Shown: one piece after another, positions 24,389 through 35,091 of the stretch
Numbering within the stretch: the first letter of the stretch is position 1
How the letters are laid out: each line of letters begins with the position of its first letter
NCBI GenBank assembly: GCA_011947345.1
Contig: JAAVTG010000676.1
Location: 1-54,472 of the forward strand
From: Phytophthora quininea
Taxonomy: Eukaryota; Oomycota; Peronosporomycetes; Peronosporales; Peronosporaceae
Length of the DNA: 54,472 nt
Direction of reading: 5' to 3'
Position numbers and translations under genes: made by a program
The notes under the pieces: generated by a model
Databases searched by the model: none
What the model saw: only the letters and a program-made list of their open reading frames with translations
Told to the model about the DNA's origin: nothing

Positions 24389-24965
24389 GTCGAACCCTTT
24401 TCCACAACGCACAATTGTCCAAAACGCGTTTCGCGCGCCTACGCCTGCATTCACGCCCTGCTCCCGCACAGCGCCTGCACACCTCTGTTGCCATCCTGCC
24501 TGCCAACGCGCTACGGACGCAACCGATCACGTACCGACCCGGTCCCACACGCACACGTTCATCCATGCCATCCACGCAACCTGCTCTGCGGCAACGCACC
24601 AGTCCACCACGGTGTCACGAAGAAAGAAGACCCTCATAGACCGCCAGCGACTCATTCAGTCGAGGCGCCACATCACAGAACCCACTGCCAAGCCAAGCTG
24701 TCTCATCGCCATCGAGGGCGCCTCTCCTTTCTGTCCGAACGTTGTAATACTTGCCGACGCAGATCCTCTGTAATACTGTATGCTGAGCTGAGCCGCCAGT
24801 GGGCGTCTGCGGAATCCGGCTGTGTGCCGGACGCTCGATCAAGCGGGCTGCGTGGCGGGCAAATGTGGGCGGTACAGCGCCGTACCACGACGGCTGAGCG
24901 AGCCGAGCAAGAACAAGAACAAGAACAGGAACAAGAACAAGAACAAGAACAAGAACACAGAACAA

Positions 24966-25037
24966 AGCAAGGACACGGGATTGAACCAGTGACCCTTCGA
25001 GCTGCAATCGAACGCTCTACCACTGAGCTACCCGCGC
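24966..25037 (-). pseudogene. tRNA-Cys copy c35, acceptor and T stem damaged
   Basis: The 3' 12 nt differ at five places (plus GCAAGGACACGG). This gives a C4-U69 mismatch, G7-U66 wobble, two T-stem mismatches and a G3-U70 wobble. U73 and the anticodon remain. The 5' flank has GTCAGAACC. STR about 24909-24965. Confidence 0.7.
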
Positions 25038-25616
25038 GTCAGAACCCTTTTCACAACGCACAATTTTCCAAAACGCGTTTCGCGCGCCCTACGCCTGCAT
25101 TCACACGCCCTGCTCCCGCACAGCGCCTGCACACTCTCTTGCCATCCTGCCATCCTGCCAACGCGCCACGGACGCAACCGATCACGTACCGACCCTCCCA
25201 CACGCACACGTTCACACATCCATGCCATCCACGCAACCTGCTCTGCGGCAACGCACCAGTCCACCACGGTGTCACGAAGAAGAAGACCCTCATAGACCGC
25301 CAGCGACTCATTCAGTCGAGGCGCCACATCACAGAACCCACTGCCAAGCCAAGCTGTCTCATCGCCATCGAGGGCGTCTCTCCTTTCTGTCCGAACGTTG
25401 TAATACTTGCCGACGCAGATCCCTCTGTAATACTGTATGCTGAGAGCTGGAGCCGCCAGTGGGCGTCTGCGGAATCCGGCTGTGTGCCGGACGCTCGATC
25501 AAGCGGGCTGCGTGGCGTGGGCAAAGGTGGGCGGCACGCGCCGTACCACGACGGCTGAGCGAGCGCAAGCAAGAACAAGAACAAGAACAAGAACAAGAAC
25601 AAGAACAAGAACAAGA

Positions 25617-25688
25617 AGCGCGGGACCGGGATTGAACCAGTGACCCTTCGAGCTGCAATCGAACGCTCTACCACTGAGCTACCCGCGC
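25617..25688 (-). tRNA. tRNA-Cys copy c36
   Basis: Identical to c1, showing that the gene is the same in B units. STR 25571-25616, pure AAGAAC. Confidence 0.97.
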
Positions 25689-26324
25689 GTCGAACCCTTT
25701 TCCACAACGCACAATTTTCCAAAACGCGTTTCGCGCGCCCTACGCCTGCATTCACACGCCCTGCTCCCGCACAGCGCCTGCACACCTCTCTTGCCATCCT
25801 GCCATCCTGCCAACGCGCCACGGACGCAACCGATCACGTACCGACCCGGTCCCACACGCACACGTTCACATCCATGCCATCCACGCAACCTGCTCTGCGG
25901 CAACGCACCAGTCCACCACGGTGTCACGAAGAAAGAAGACCCTCATAGACCGCCAGCGACTCATTCAGTCGAGGCGCCACATCACAGAACCCACTGCCAA
26001 GCCAAGCTGTCTCATCGCCATCGAGGGCGCTCTCCTTTCTGTCCGAACGTTGTAATACTTGCCGACGCAGATCCCTCTGTAATACTGTATGCTGAGAGCT
26101 GGAGCCGCCAGTGGGCGTCTGCGGAATCCGGCTGTGTGCCGGACGCTCGATCAAGCGGGCTGCGTGGCGGGCAAAATGTGGGCGGCATAAGCGCCGTACC
26201 ACGACGGCTGAGCGAGCCGAGAGCAAGAACAAGAGCAAGAACAAGAACAAGAACAAGAACAAGAGCAAGAACAAGAACAAGAACAAGAACAAGAACAAGA
26301 ACAAGAACAAGAACAAGAACAAGA

Positions 26325-26396
26325 AGCGCGGGACCGGGATTGAACCAGTGACCCTTCGAGCTGCAATCGAACGCTCTACCACTGAGCTACCCGCGC
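26325..26396 (-). tRNA. tRNA-Cys copy c37
   Basis: Identical to c1. STR 26225-26324, with AAGAGC words. A-like AAAATGTGGG lies beyond it. Confidence 0.97.
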
Positions 26397-27031
26397 GTCG
26401 AACCCTTTCCACAACGCACAATTTTCCAAAACGCGTTTCGCGCGCCCTACGCCTGCATTCACACGCCCTGCTCCCGCACAGCGCCTGCACACCTCTCTGC
26501 CATCCTGCCAACGCGCCACGGACGCAACCGATCACGTACCGACCCGGTCCCACACGCACACGTTCACACATCCATGCCATCCACGCAACCTGCTCTGCGG
26601 CAACGCACCAGTCCACCACGGTGTCACGAAGAAAGAAGACCCTCATAGACCGCCAGCGACTCATTCAGTCGAGGCGCCACATCACAGAACCCACTGCCAA
26701 GCCAAGCTGTCTCATCGCCATCGAGGGCGCCTCTCCTTTCTGTCCGAACGTTGTAATACTTGCCGACGCAGATCCCTCTGTAATACTGTATGCTGAGAGC
26801 TGGAGCCGCCAGTGGGCGTCTGCGGAATCCGGCTGTGTGCCGGACGCTCGATCAAGCGGGCTGCGTGGCGTGGGCAAAGGTGGGCGGCACAAAGCGCCGT
26901 ACCACGACGGCTGAGCGAGCCGAGCAAGAACAAGAGCAAGAACAAGAACAAGAACAAGAACAAGAACAAGAACAAGAACAAGAACAAGAACAAGAACAAG
27001 AACAAGAACAAGAACAAGAACAAGAACAAGA

Positions 27032-27103
27032 AGCGCGGGACCGGGATTGAACCAGTGACCCTTCGAGCTGCAATCGAACGCTCTACCACTGAGCTACCCG
27101 CGC
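27032..27103 (-). tRNA. tRNA-Cys copy c38
   Basis: Identical to c1. STR 26926-27031, long for a B unit. Confidence 0.97.
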
Positions 27104-27725
27104 GTCGAACCCTTTTCCACAACGCACAATTTTCCAAAACGCGTTTCGCGCGCCCTACGCCTGCATTCACACGCCCTGCTCCCGCACAGCGCCTGCACAC
27201 CTCTCTTGCCATCCTGCCATCCTGCCAACGCGCCACGGACGCAACCGATCACGTACCGACCCGGTCCCACACGCACACGTTCACACATCCATGCCATCCA
27301 CGCAACCTGCTCTGCGGCAACGCACCAGTCCACCACGGTGTCACGAAGAAAGAAGACCCCTCATAGACCGCCAGCGACTCATTCAGTCGAGGTGCCACAT
27401 CACAGAACCCACTGCCAAGCCAAGCTGTCTCATCGCCATCGAGGGCGCCTCTCCTTTCTGTCCGAACGTTGTAATACTTGCCGACGCAGATCCCTCTGTA
27501 ATACTGTATGCTGAGAGCTGGAGCCGCCAGTGGGCGTCTGCGGAATCCGGCTGTGTGCCGGACGCTCGATCAAGCGGGCTGCGTGGCGTGGGCAAAGGTG
27601 GGCGGCACAAAGCGCCGTACCACGACGGCTGAGCGAGCCGAGCAAGAACAAGAACAAGAACAAGAACAAGAACAAGAACAAGAACAAGAACAAGAACAAG
27701 AACAAGAACAAGAACAAGAACAAGA

Positions 27726-27789
27726 CGCGGGATTGAACCAGTGACCCTTCGAGCTGCAATCGAACGCTCTACCACTGAGCTACCCGCGC
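27726..27789 (-). pseudogene. tRNA-Cys copy c39, 3' end deleted
   Basis: Plus reads AAGACGCGGGATTG where c1 has AAGAAGCGCGGGACCGGGATTG, an 8-nt loss. The 3' acceptor strand and outer T stem are gone. A near-identical deletion occurs in c72. STR 27644-27725. Confidence 0.8.
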
Positions 27790-28390
27790 GTCGAACCCTT
27801 TTCCACAACGCACAATTTTCCAAAACGCGTTTCGCGCGCCCTACGCCTGCATTCACACGCCCTGCTCCCGCACAGCGCCTGCACACCTCTCTTGCCATCC
27901 TGCCATCCTGCCAACGCGCCACGGACGCAACCGATCACGTACCGACCCGGTCCCACACGCACACGTTCACACATCCATGCCATCCACGCAACCTGCTCTG
28001 CGGCAACGCACCAGTCCACCACGGTGTCACGAAGAAAGAAGACCCCTCATAGACCGCCAGCGACTCATTCAGTCGAGGCGCCACATCACAGAACCCACTG
28101 CCAAGCCAAGCTGTCTCATCGCCATCGAGGGCGCCTCTCCTTTCTGTCCGAACGTTGTAATACTTGCCGACGCAGATCCCTCTGTAATACTGTATGCTGA
28201 GAGCTGGAGCCGCCAGTGGGCGTCTGCGGAATCCGGCTGTGTGCCGGACGCTCGATCAAGCGGGCTGCGTGGCGTGGGCAAAGGTGGGCGGCACAAAGCG
28301 CCGTACCACGACGGCTGAGCGAGCGAGCAAGAACAAACAAGAACAAGAACAAGAACAAGAACAAGAACAAGAACAAGAACAAGAACAAGA

Positions 28391-28461
28391 AGCGCGGGAC
28401 CGGGATTGAACCAGTGACCCTTCGAGCTGCAATCGACGCTCTACCACTGAGCTACCCGCGC
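28391..28461 (-). pseudogene. tRNA-Cys copy c40, 1-nt deletion in anticodon stem
   Basis: 71 nt: one T is missing from the 5' strand of the anticodon stem (plus AATCGACG for AATCGAACG), leaving four good pairs. Acceptor and T arms are intact, so some function cannot be excluded. STR 28329-28390. Confidence 0.6.
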
Positions 28462-29054
28462 GTCGAACCCTTTCCACAACGCACAATTTTCCAAAACGCG
28501 TTTCGCGCGCCCTACGCCTGCATTCACACGCCCTGCTCCCGCACAGCGCCTGCACACCTCTGCCATCCTGCCATCCTGCCAACGCGCCACGGACGCAACC
28601 GATCACGTACCGACCCGGTCCCACACGCACACGTTCACACATCCATGCCATCCACGCAACCTGCTCTGCGGCAACGCACCAGTCCACCACGGTGTCACGA
28701 AGAAAGAAGACCCTCATAGACCGCCAGCGACTCATTCAGTCGAGGCGCCACATCACAGAACCCACTGCCAAGCCAAGCTGTCTCATCGCCATCGAGGGCG
28801 CCTCTCCTTTCTGTCCGAACGTTGTAATACTTGCCGACGCAGATCCCTCTGTAATACTGTATGCTGAGAGCTGGAGCCGCCAGTGGGCGTCTGCGGAATC
28901 CGGCTGTGTGCCGGACGCTCGATCAAGCGGGCTGCGTGGCGTGGGCAAAGGTGGGCGGCACAAAGCGCCGTACCACGACGGCTGAGCGAGCCGAGCAAGA
29001 ACAAGAACAAGAACAAGAACAAGAACAAGAACAAGAACAAGAACAAGAACAAGA

Positions 29055-29126
29055 AGCGCGGGACCGGGATTGAACCAGTGACCCTTCGAGCTGCAATCGA
29101 ACGCTCTACCACTGAGCTACCCGCGC
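29055..29126 (-). tRNA. tRNA-Cys copy c41
   Basis: Identical to c1. STR 28997-29054. Confidence 0.97.
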
Positions 29127-29708
29127 GTCGAACCCTTTTCCACAACGCACAATTTTCCAAAACGCGTTTCGCGCGCCCTACGCCTGCATTCACACGCCCT
29201 GCTCCCGCACAGCGCCTGCACACCTCTCTTGCCATCCTGCCATCCTGCCAACGCGCCACGGACGCAACCGATCACGTACCGACCCGGTCCCACACGCACA
29301 CGTTCACACATCCATGCCATCCACGCAACCTGCTCTGCGGCAACGCACCAGTCCACCACGGTGTCACGAAGAAAGAAGACCCTCATAGACCGCCAGCGAC
29401 TCATTCAGTCGAGGCGCCACATCACAGAACCCACTGCCAAGCCAAGCTGTCTCATCGCCATCGAGGGCGCCTCTCCTTTCTGTCCGAACGTTGTAATACT
29501 TGCCGACGCAGATCCCTCTGTAATACTGTATGCTGAGAGCTGGAGCCGCCAGTGGGCGTCTGCGGAATCCGGCTGTGTGCCGGACGCTCGATCAAGCGGG
29601 CTGCGTGGCGTGGGCAAAGGTGGGCGGCACAAAGCGCCGTACCACGACGGCTGAGCGAGAGCAAGAACAAGAACAAGAAGAACAACAAGAACAAGAACAA
29701 GAACAAGA

Positions 29709-29778
29709 AGCGGGACCGGGATTGAACCAGTGACCCTTCGAGCTGCAATCGAACGCTCTACCACTGAGCTACCCGCGC
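29709..29778 (-). pseudogene. tRNA-Cys copy c42, 2-nt acceptor deletion
   Basis: Plus GCGGGACC replaces GCGCGGGACC, leaving five 3' acceptor bases to pair. The terminal two 5' bases are unpaired. The STR (29663-29708) is also irregular, with an AAGAAGAACAAC stretch. Confidence 0.7.
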
Positions 29779-30370
29779 GTCGAACCCTTTTCCACAACGC
29801 ACAATTTTCCAAAACGCGTTTCGCGCGCCCTACGCCTGCATTCACACGCCCTGCTCCCGCACAGCGCCTGCACACCTCTCTTGCCATCCTGCCATCCTGC
29901 CAACGCGCCACGGACGCAACCGATCACGTACCGACCCGGTCCCACACGCACACGTTCACACATCCATGCCATCCACGCAACCTGCTCTGCGGCAACGCAC
30001 CAGTCCACCACGGTGTCACGAAGAAAGAAGACCCCTCATAGACCGCCAGCGACTCATTCAGTCGAGGCGCCACATCACAGAACCCACTGCCAAGCCAAGC
30101 TGTCTCATCGCCATCGAGGGCGCCTCTCCTTTCTGTCCGAACGTTGTAATACTTGCCGACGCAGATCCCTCTGTAATACTGTATGCTGAGAGCTGGAGCC
30201 GCCAGTGGGCGTCTGCGGAATCCGGCTGTGTGCCGGACGCTCGATCAAGCGGGCTGCGTGGCGTGGGCAAAGGTGGGCGGCACAAAGCGCCGTACCACGA
30301 CGGCTGAGCGAGCCGAGCAAGAACAAGAACAAGAACAAGAACAAGAACAAGAACAAGAACAAGAACAAGA

Positions 30371-30442
30371 AGCGCGGGACCGGGATTGAACCAGTGACCC
30401 TTCGAGCTGCAATCGAACGCTCTACCACTGAGCTACCCGCGC
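30371..30442 (-). tRNA. tRNA-Cys copy c43
   Basis: Identical to c1. STR 30319-30370. Confidence 0.97.
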
Positions 30443-30466
30443 GTCGAACCCTTTTCCACAACGCAC

Positions 30467-30472
30467 AATTTT
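30467..30472 (-). promoter_or_regulatory. AT-rich upstream element, B type (AATTTT)
   Basis: Lies 25-30 bp upstream of c43 and reads AAAATT on the transcribed strand. It is conserved through the B units. The role is inferred from position. Confidence 0.35.
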
Positions 30473-30474
30473 CC

Positions 30475-30478
30475 AAAA
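30475..30478 (-). terminator. Inter-unit T4 upstream of the next gene
   Basis: AAAA within CCAAAACGCG is TTTT on the transcribed strand. It is about 551 nt downstream of c44 and 33-36 bp upstream of c43. It is conserved in A and B. In B it is the only T4 between neighbouring genes on that strand, so it could stop read-through before the next promoter. Confidence 0.45.
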
Positions 30479-30808
30479 CGCGTTTCGCGCGCCCTACGCC
30501 TGCATTCACACGCCCTGCTCCCGCACAGCGCCTGCACACCTCTCTTGCCATCCTGCCATCCTGCCAACGCGCCACGGACGCAACCGATCACGTACCGACC
30601 CGGTCCCACACGCACACGTTCACACATCCATGCCATCCACGCAACCTGCTCTGCGGCAACGCACCAGTCCACCACGGTGTCACGAAGAAAGAAGACCCCT
30701 CATAGACCGCCAGCGACTCATTCAGTCGAGGCGCCACATCACAGAACCCACTGCCAAGCCAAGCTGTCTCATCGCCATCGAGGGCGCCTCTCCTTTCTGT
30801 CCGAACGT

Positions 30809-30844
30809 TGTAATACTTGCCGACGCAGATCCCTCTGTAATACT
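30809..30844. repeat. TGTAATACT direct-repeat pair (reference B unit)
   Basis: Two identical 9-mers starting 27 bp apart (30,809 and 30,836). The same pair is at 10,949 and 10,976 in the A reference unit and occurs in every unit. The transition units at 24,389 and 23,694 have 26-bp spacing. Function unknown. Confidence 0.7.
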
Positions 30845-30884
30845 GTATGCTGAGAGCTGGAGCCGCCAGTGGGCGTCTGCGGAA

Positions 30885-30901
30885 TCCGGCTGTGTGCCGG
30901 A
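30885..30901. other. Conserved hairpin TCCGGC-TGTGT-GCCGGA
   Basis: Perfect 6-bp stem with a 5-nt loop, 40 bp after the direct-repeat pair. It is identical in A (11,025-11,041) and B although bases on both sides differ between the subfamilies. No T run follows it on either strand, so it is not an intrinsic terminator. Role unknown. Confidence 0.6.
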
Positions 30902-30982
30902 CGCTCGATCAAGCGGGCTGCGTGGCGTGGGCAAAGGTGGGCGGCACAAAGCGCCGTACCACGACGGCTGAGCGAGCCGAGC

Positions 30983-31028
30983 AAGAACAAGAACAAGAAC
31001 AAGAACAAGAACAAGAACAAGAACAAGA
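30983..31028. repeat. Reference B-type STR tract
   Basis: Seven perfect AAGAAC words plus AAGA directly before the discriminator base of c44. On the transcribed strand this reads TTCTTGTTCTTG from the first bases after the mature 3' end. Confidence 0.9.
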
Positions 31029-31039
31029 AGCGCGGGACC

Positions 31040-31050
31040 GGGATTGAACC
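31040..31050 (-). promoter_or_regulatory. Internal B box (copy c44)
   Basis: GGTTCAATCCC on the minus strand, in the T arm, matches GWTCRANNC. It is lost or altered in c8, c31 and c72. Confidence 0.85.
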
Positions 31051-31082
31051 AGTGACCCTTCGAGCTGCAATCGAACGCTCTA

Positions 31083-31093
31083 CCACTGAGCTA
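31083..31093 (-). promoter_or_regulatory. Internal A box (copy c44)
   Basis: TAGCTCAGTGG on the minus strand, tRNA positions 8-18, matches the eukaryotic Pol III A-box consensus. All 78 loci keep it unchanged. Confidence 0.85.
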
Positions 31094-31703
31094 CCCGCGC
31101 GTCGAACCCTTTTCCACAACGCACAATTTTCCAAAACGCGTTTCGCGCGCCCTACGCCTGCATTCACACGCCCTGCTCCCGCACAGCGCCTGCACACCTC
31201 TCTTGCCATCCTGCCATCCTGCCAACGCGCCACGGACGCAACCGATCACGTACCGACCCGGTCCCACACGCACACGTTCACACATCCATGCCATCCACGC
31301 AACCTGCTCTGCGGCAACGCACCAGTCCACCACGGTGTCACGAAGAAAGAAGACCCTCATAGACCGCCAGCGACTCATTCAGTCGAGGCGCCACATCACA
31401 GAACCCACTGCCAAGCCAAGCTGTCTCATCGCCATCGAGGGCGCCTCTCCTTTCTGTCCGAACGTTGTAATACTTGCCGACGCAGATCCCTCTGTAATAC
31501 TGTATGCTGAGAGCTGGAGCCGCCAGTGGGCGTCTGCGGAATCCGGCTGTGTGCCGGACGCTCGATCAAGCGGGCTGCGTGGCGTGGGCAAAGGTGGGCG
31601 GCACAAAGCGCCGTACCACGACGGCTGAGCGAGCCGAGCAAGAACAAGAACAAGAACAAGAACAAGAACAAGAACAAGAACAAGAACAAGAACAAGAACA
31701 AGA

Positions 31704-31775
31704 AGCGCGGGACCGGGATTGAACCAGTGACCCTTCGAGCTGCAATCGAACGCTCTACCACTGAGCTACCCGCGC
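31704..31775 (-). tRNA. tRNA-Cys copy c45
   Basis: Identical to c1. STR 31640-31703. Confidence 0.97.
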
Positions 31776-32372
31776 GTCGAACCCTTTTCCACAACGCACA
31801 ATTTTCCAAAACGCGTTTCGCGCGCCCTACGCCTGCATTCACACGCCCTGCTCCCGCACAGCGCCTGCACACCTCTCTTGCCATCCTGCCATCCTGCCAA
31901 CGCGCCACGGACGCAACCGATCACGTACCGACCCGGTCCCACACGCACACGTTCACACATCCATGCCATCCACGCAACCTGCTCTGCGGCAACGCACCAG
32001 TCCACCACGGTGTCACGAAGAAAGAAGACCCTCATAGACCGCCAGCGACTCATTCAGTCGAGGCGCCACATCACAGAACCCACTGCCAAGCCAAGCTGTC
32101 TCATCGCCATCGAGGGCGCCTCTCCTTTCTGTCCGAACGTTGTAATACTTGCCGACGCAGATCCCTCTGTAATACTGTATGCTGAGAGCTGGAGCCGCCA
32201 GTGGGCGTCTGCGGAATCCGGCTGTGTGCCGGACGCTCGATCAAGCGGGCTGCGTGGCGTGGGCAAAGGTGGGCGGCACAAAGCGCCGTACCACGACGGC
32301 TGAGCGAGCCGAGCAAGAACAAGAACAAGAACAAGAACAAGAACAAGAACAAGAACAAGAACAAGAACAAGA

Positions 32373-32444
32373 AGCGCGGGACCGGGATTGAACCAGTGAC
32401 CCTTCGAGCTGCAATCGAACGCTCTACCACTGAGCTACCCGCGC
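32373..32444 (-). tRNA. tRNA-Cys copy c46
   Basis: Identical to c1. STR 32315-32372. Confidence 0.97.
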
Positions 32445-33029
32445 GTCGAACCCTTTTCCACAACGCACAATTTTCCAAAACGCGTTTCGCGCGCCCTACG
32501 CCTGCATTCACACGCCCTGCTCCCGCACAGCGCCTGCACACCTCTCTTGCCATCCTGCCATCCTGCCAACGCGCCACGGACGCAACCGATCACGTACCGA
32601 CCCGGTCCCACACGCACACGTTCACACATCCATGCCATCCACGCAACCTGCTCTGCGGCAACGCACCAGTCCACCACGGTGTCACGAAGAAAGAAGACCC
32701 TCATAGACCGCCAGCGACTCATTCAGTCGAGGCGCCACATCACAGAACCCACTGCCAAGCCAAGCTGTCTCATCGCCATCGAGGGCGCCTCTCCTTTCTG
32801 TCCGAACGTTGTAATACTTGCCGACGCAGATCCCTCTGTAATACTGTATGCTGAGAGCTGGAGCCGCCAGTGGGCGTCTGCGGAATCCGGCTGTGTGCCG
32901 GACGCTCGATCAAGCGGGCTGCGTGGCGTGGGCAAAGGTGGGCGGCACAAAGCGCCGTACCACGACGGCTGAGCGAGCCGAGCAAGAACAAGAACAAGAA
33001 CAAGAACAAGAACAAGAACAAGAACAAGA

Positions 33030-33101
33030 AGCGCGGGACCGGGATTGAACCAGTGACCCTTCGAGCTGCAATCGAACGCTCTACCACTGAGCTACCCGCG
33101 C
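33030..33101 (-). tRNA. tRNA-Cys copy c47
   Basis: Identical to c1. STR 32984-33029. Confidence 0.97.
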
Positions 33102-33692
33102 GTCGAACCCTTTTCCACAACGCACAATTTTCCAAAACGCGTTTCGCGCGCCCTACGCCTGCATTCACACGCCCTGCTCCCGCACAGCGCCTGCACACCT
33201 CTCTTGCCATCCTGCCATCCTGCCAACGCGCCACGGACGCAACCGATCACGTACCGACCCGGTCCCACACGCACACGTTCACACATCCATGCCATCCACG
33301 CAACCTGCTCTGCGGCAACGCACCAGTCCACCACGGTGTCACGAAGAAAGAAGACCCTCATAGACCGCCAGCGACTCATTCAGTCGAGGCGCCACATCAC
33401 AGAACCCACTGCCAAGCCAAGCTGTCTCATCGCCATCGAGGGCGCCTCTCCTTTCTGTCCGAACGTTGTAATACTTGCCGACGCAGATCCCTCTGTAATA
33501 CTGTATGCTGAGAGCTGGAGCCGCCAGTGGGCGTCTGCGGAATCCGGCTGTGTGCCGGACGCTCGATCAAGCGGGCTGCGTGGCGTGGGCAAAGGTGGGC
33601 GGCACAAAGCGCCGTACCACGACGGCTGAGCGAGCCGAGCAAGAACAAGAACAAGAACAAGAACAAGAACAAGAACAAGAACAAGAACAAGA

Positions 33693-33764
33693 AGCGCGGG
33701 ACCGGGATTGAACCAGTGACCCTTCGAGCTGCAATCGAACGCTCTACCACTGAGCTACCCGCGC
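33693..33764 (-). tRNA. tRNA-Cys copy c48
   Basis: Identical to c1. STR 33641-33692. Confidence 0.97.
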
Positions 33765-34362
33765 GTCGAACCCTTTTCCACAACGCACAATTTTCCAAAA
33801 CGCGTTTCGCGCGCCCTACGCCTGCATTCACACGCCCTGCTCCCGCACAGCGCCTGCACACCTCTCTTGCCATCCTGCCATCCTGCCAACGCGCCACGGA
33901 CGCAACCGATCACGTACCGACCCGGTCCCACACGCACACGTTCACACATCCATGCCATCCACGCAACCTGCTCTGCGGCAACGCACCAGTCCACCACGGT
34001 GTCACGAAGAAAGAAGACCCTCATAGACCGCCAGCGACTCATTCAGTCGAGGCGCCACATCACAGAACCCACTGCCAAGCCAAGCTGTCTCATCGCCATC
34101 GAGGGCGCCTCTCTCTTTCTGTCCGAACGTTGTAATACTTGCCGACGCAGATCCCTCTGTAATACTGTATGCTGAGAGCTGGAGCCGCCAGTGGGCGTCT
34201 GCGGAATCCGGCTGTGTGCCGGACGCTCGATCAAGCGGGCTGCGTGGCGTGGGCAAAGGTGGGCGGCACAAAGCGCCGTACCACGACGGCTGAGCGAGCC
34301 GAGCAAGAACAAGAACAAGAACAAGAACAAGAACAAGAACAAGAACAAGAACAAGAACAAGA

Positions 34363-34434
34363 AGCGCGGGACCGGGATTGAACCAGTGACCCTTCGAGCT
34401 GCAATCGAACGCTCTACCACTGAGCTACCCGCGC
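34363..34434 (-). tRNA. tRNA-Cys copy c49
   Basis: Identical to c1. STR 34305-34362. The spacer has a private 1-nt change in its CTCTC run near 34,110. Confidence 0.97.
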
Positions 34435-35019
34435 GTCGAACCCTTTTCCACAACGCACAATTTTCCAAAACGCGTTTCGCGCGCCCTACGCCTGCATTCA
34501 CACGCCCTGCTCCCGCACAGCGCCTGCACACCTCTCTTGCCATCCTGCCATCCTGCCAACGCGCCACGGACGCAACCGATCACGTACCGACCCGGTCCCA
34601 CACGCACACGTTCACACATCCATGCCATCCACGCAACCTGCTCTGCGGCAACGCACCAGTCCACCACGGTGTCACGAAGAAAGAAGACCCTCATAGACCG
34701 CCAGCGACTCATTCAGTCGAGGCGCCACATCACAGAACCCACTGCCAAGCCAAGCTGTCTCATCGCCATCGAGGGCGCCTCTCCTTTCTGTCCGAACGTT
34801 GTAATACTTGCCGACGCAGATCCCTCTGTAATACTGTATGCTGAGAGCTGGAGCCGCCAGTGGGCGTCTGCGGAATCCGGCTGTGTGCCGGACGCTCGAT
34901 CAAGCGGGCTGCGTGGCGTGGGCAAAGGTGGGCGGCACAAAGCGCCGTACCACGACGGCTGAGCGAGCCGAGCAAGAACAAGAACAAGAACAAGAACAAG
35001 AACAAGAACAAGAACAAGA

Positions 35020-35091
35020 AGCGCGGGACCGGGATTGAACCAGTGACCCTTCGAGCTGCAATCGAACGCTCTACCACTGAGCTACCCGCGC
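35020..35091 (-). tRNA. tRNA-Cys copy c50
   Basis: Identical to c1. STR 34974-35019. Confidence 0.97.

Larger units (their letters stand above)
24389..26924. repeat. Transition-zone mosaic units
   Basis: Mostly B units that keep scattered A alleles. The unit at 24,389 has CAATTGTCC and CTGTTGCC. The units ending in c35 and c37 have A-like AAATGTGGG, and the latter also GGCATAA. The 9-bp CATCCTGCC duplication is incomplete near 24,488 and single near 26,500. Indels are commoner here than in either flank. Confidence 0.8.
31029..31100 (-). tRNA. tRNA-Cys copy c44
   Basis: Identical to c1. Used as the B reference. Anticodon at 31,066-31,068; STR 30983-31028. Confidence 0.97.

Noticed and set aside
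30885..30901. Rho-independent terminator
   Set aside because: The hairpin lacks a following T run on either strand, and the context is eukaryotic.
30443..30982. A second RNA gene (5S rRNA, snRNA or snoRNA) in the spacer
   Set aside because: No 5S-like sequence and no C/D or H/ACA box pairing that I could support. Only one tRNA fold per unit was found by eye.
30983..31028. Telomeric repeat
   Set aside because: AAGAAC/GTTCTT does not match TTAGGG-like telomere families and lies in short tracts between genes.
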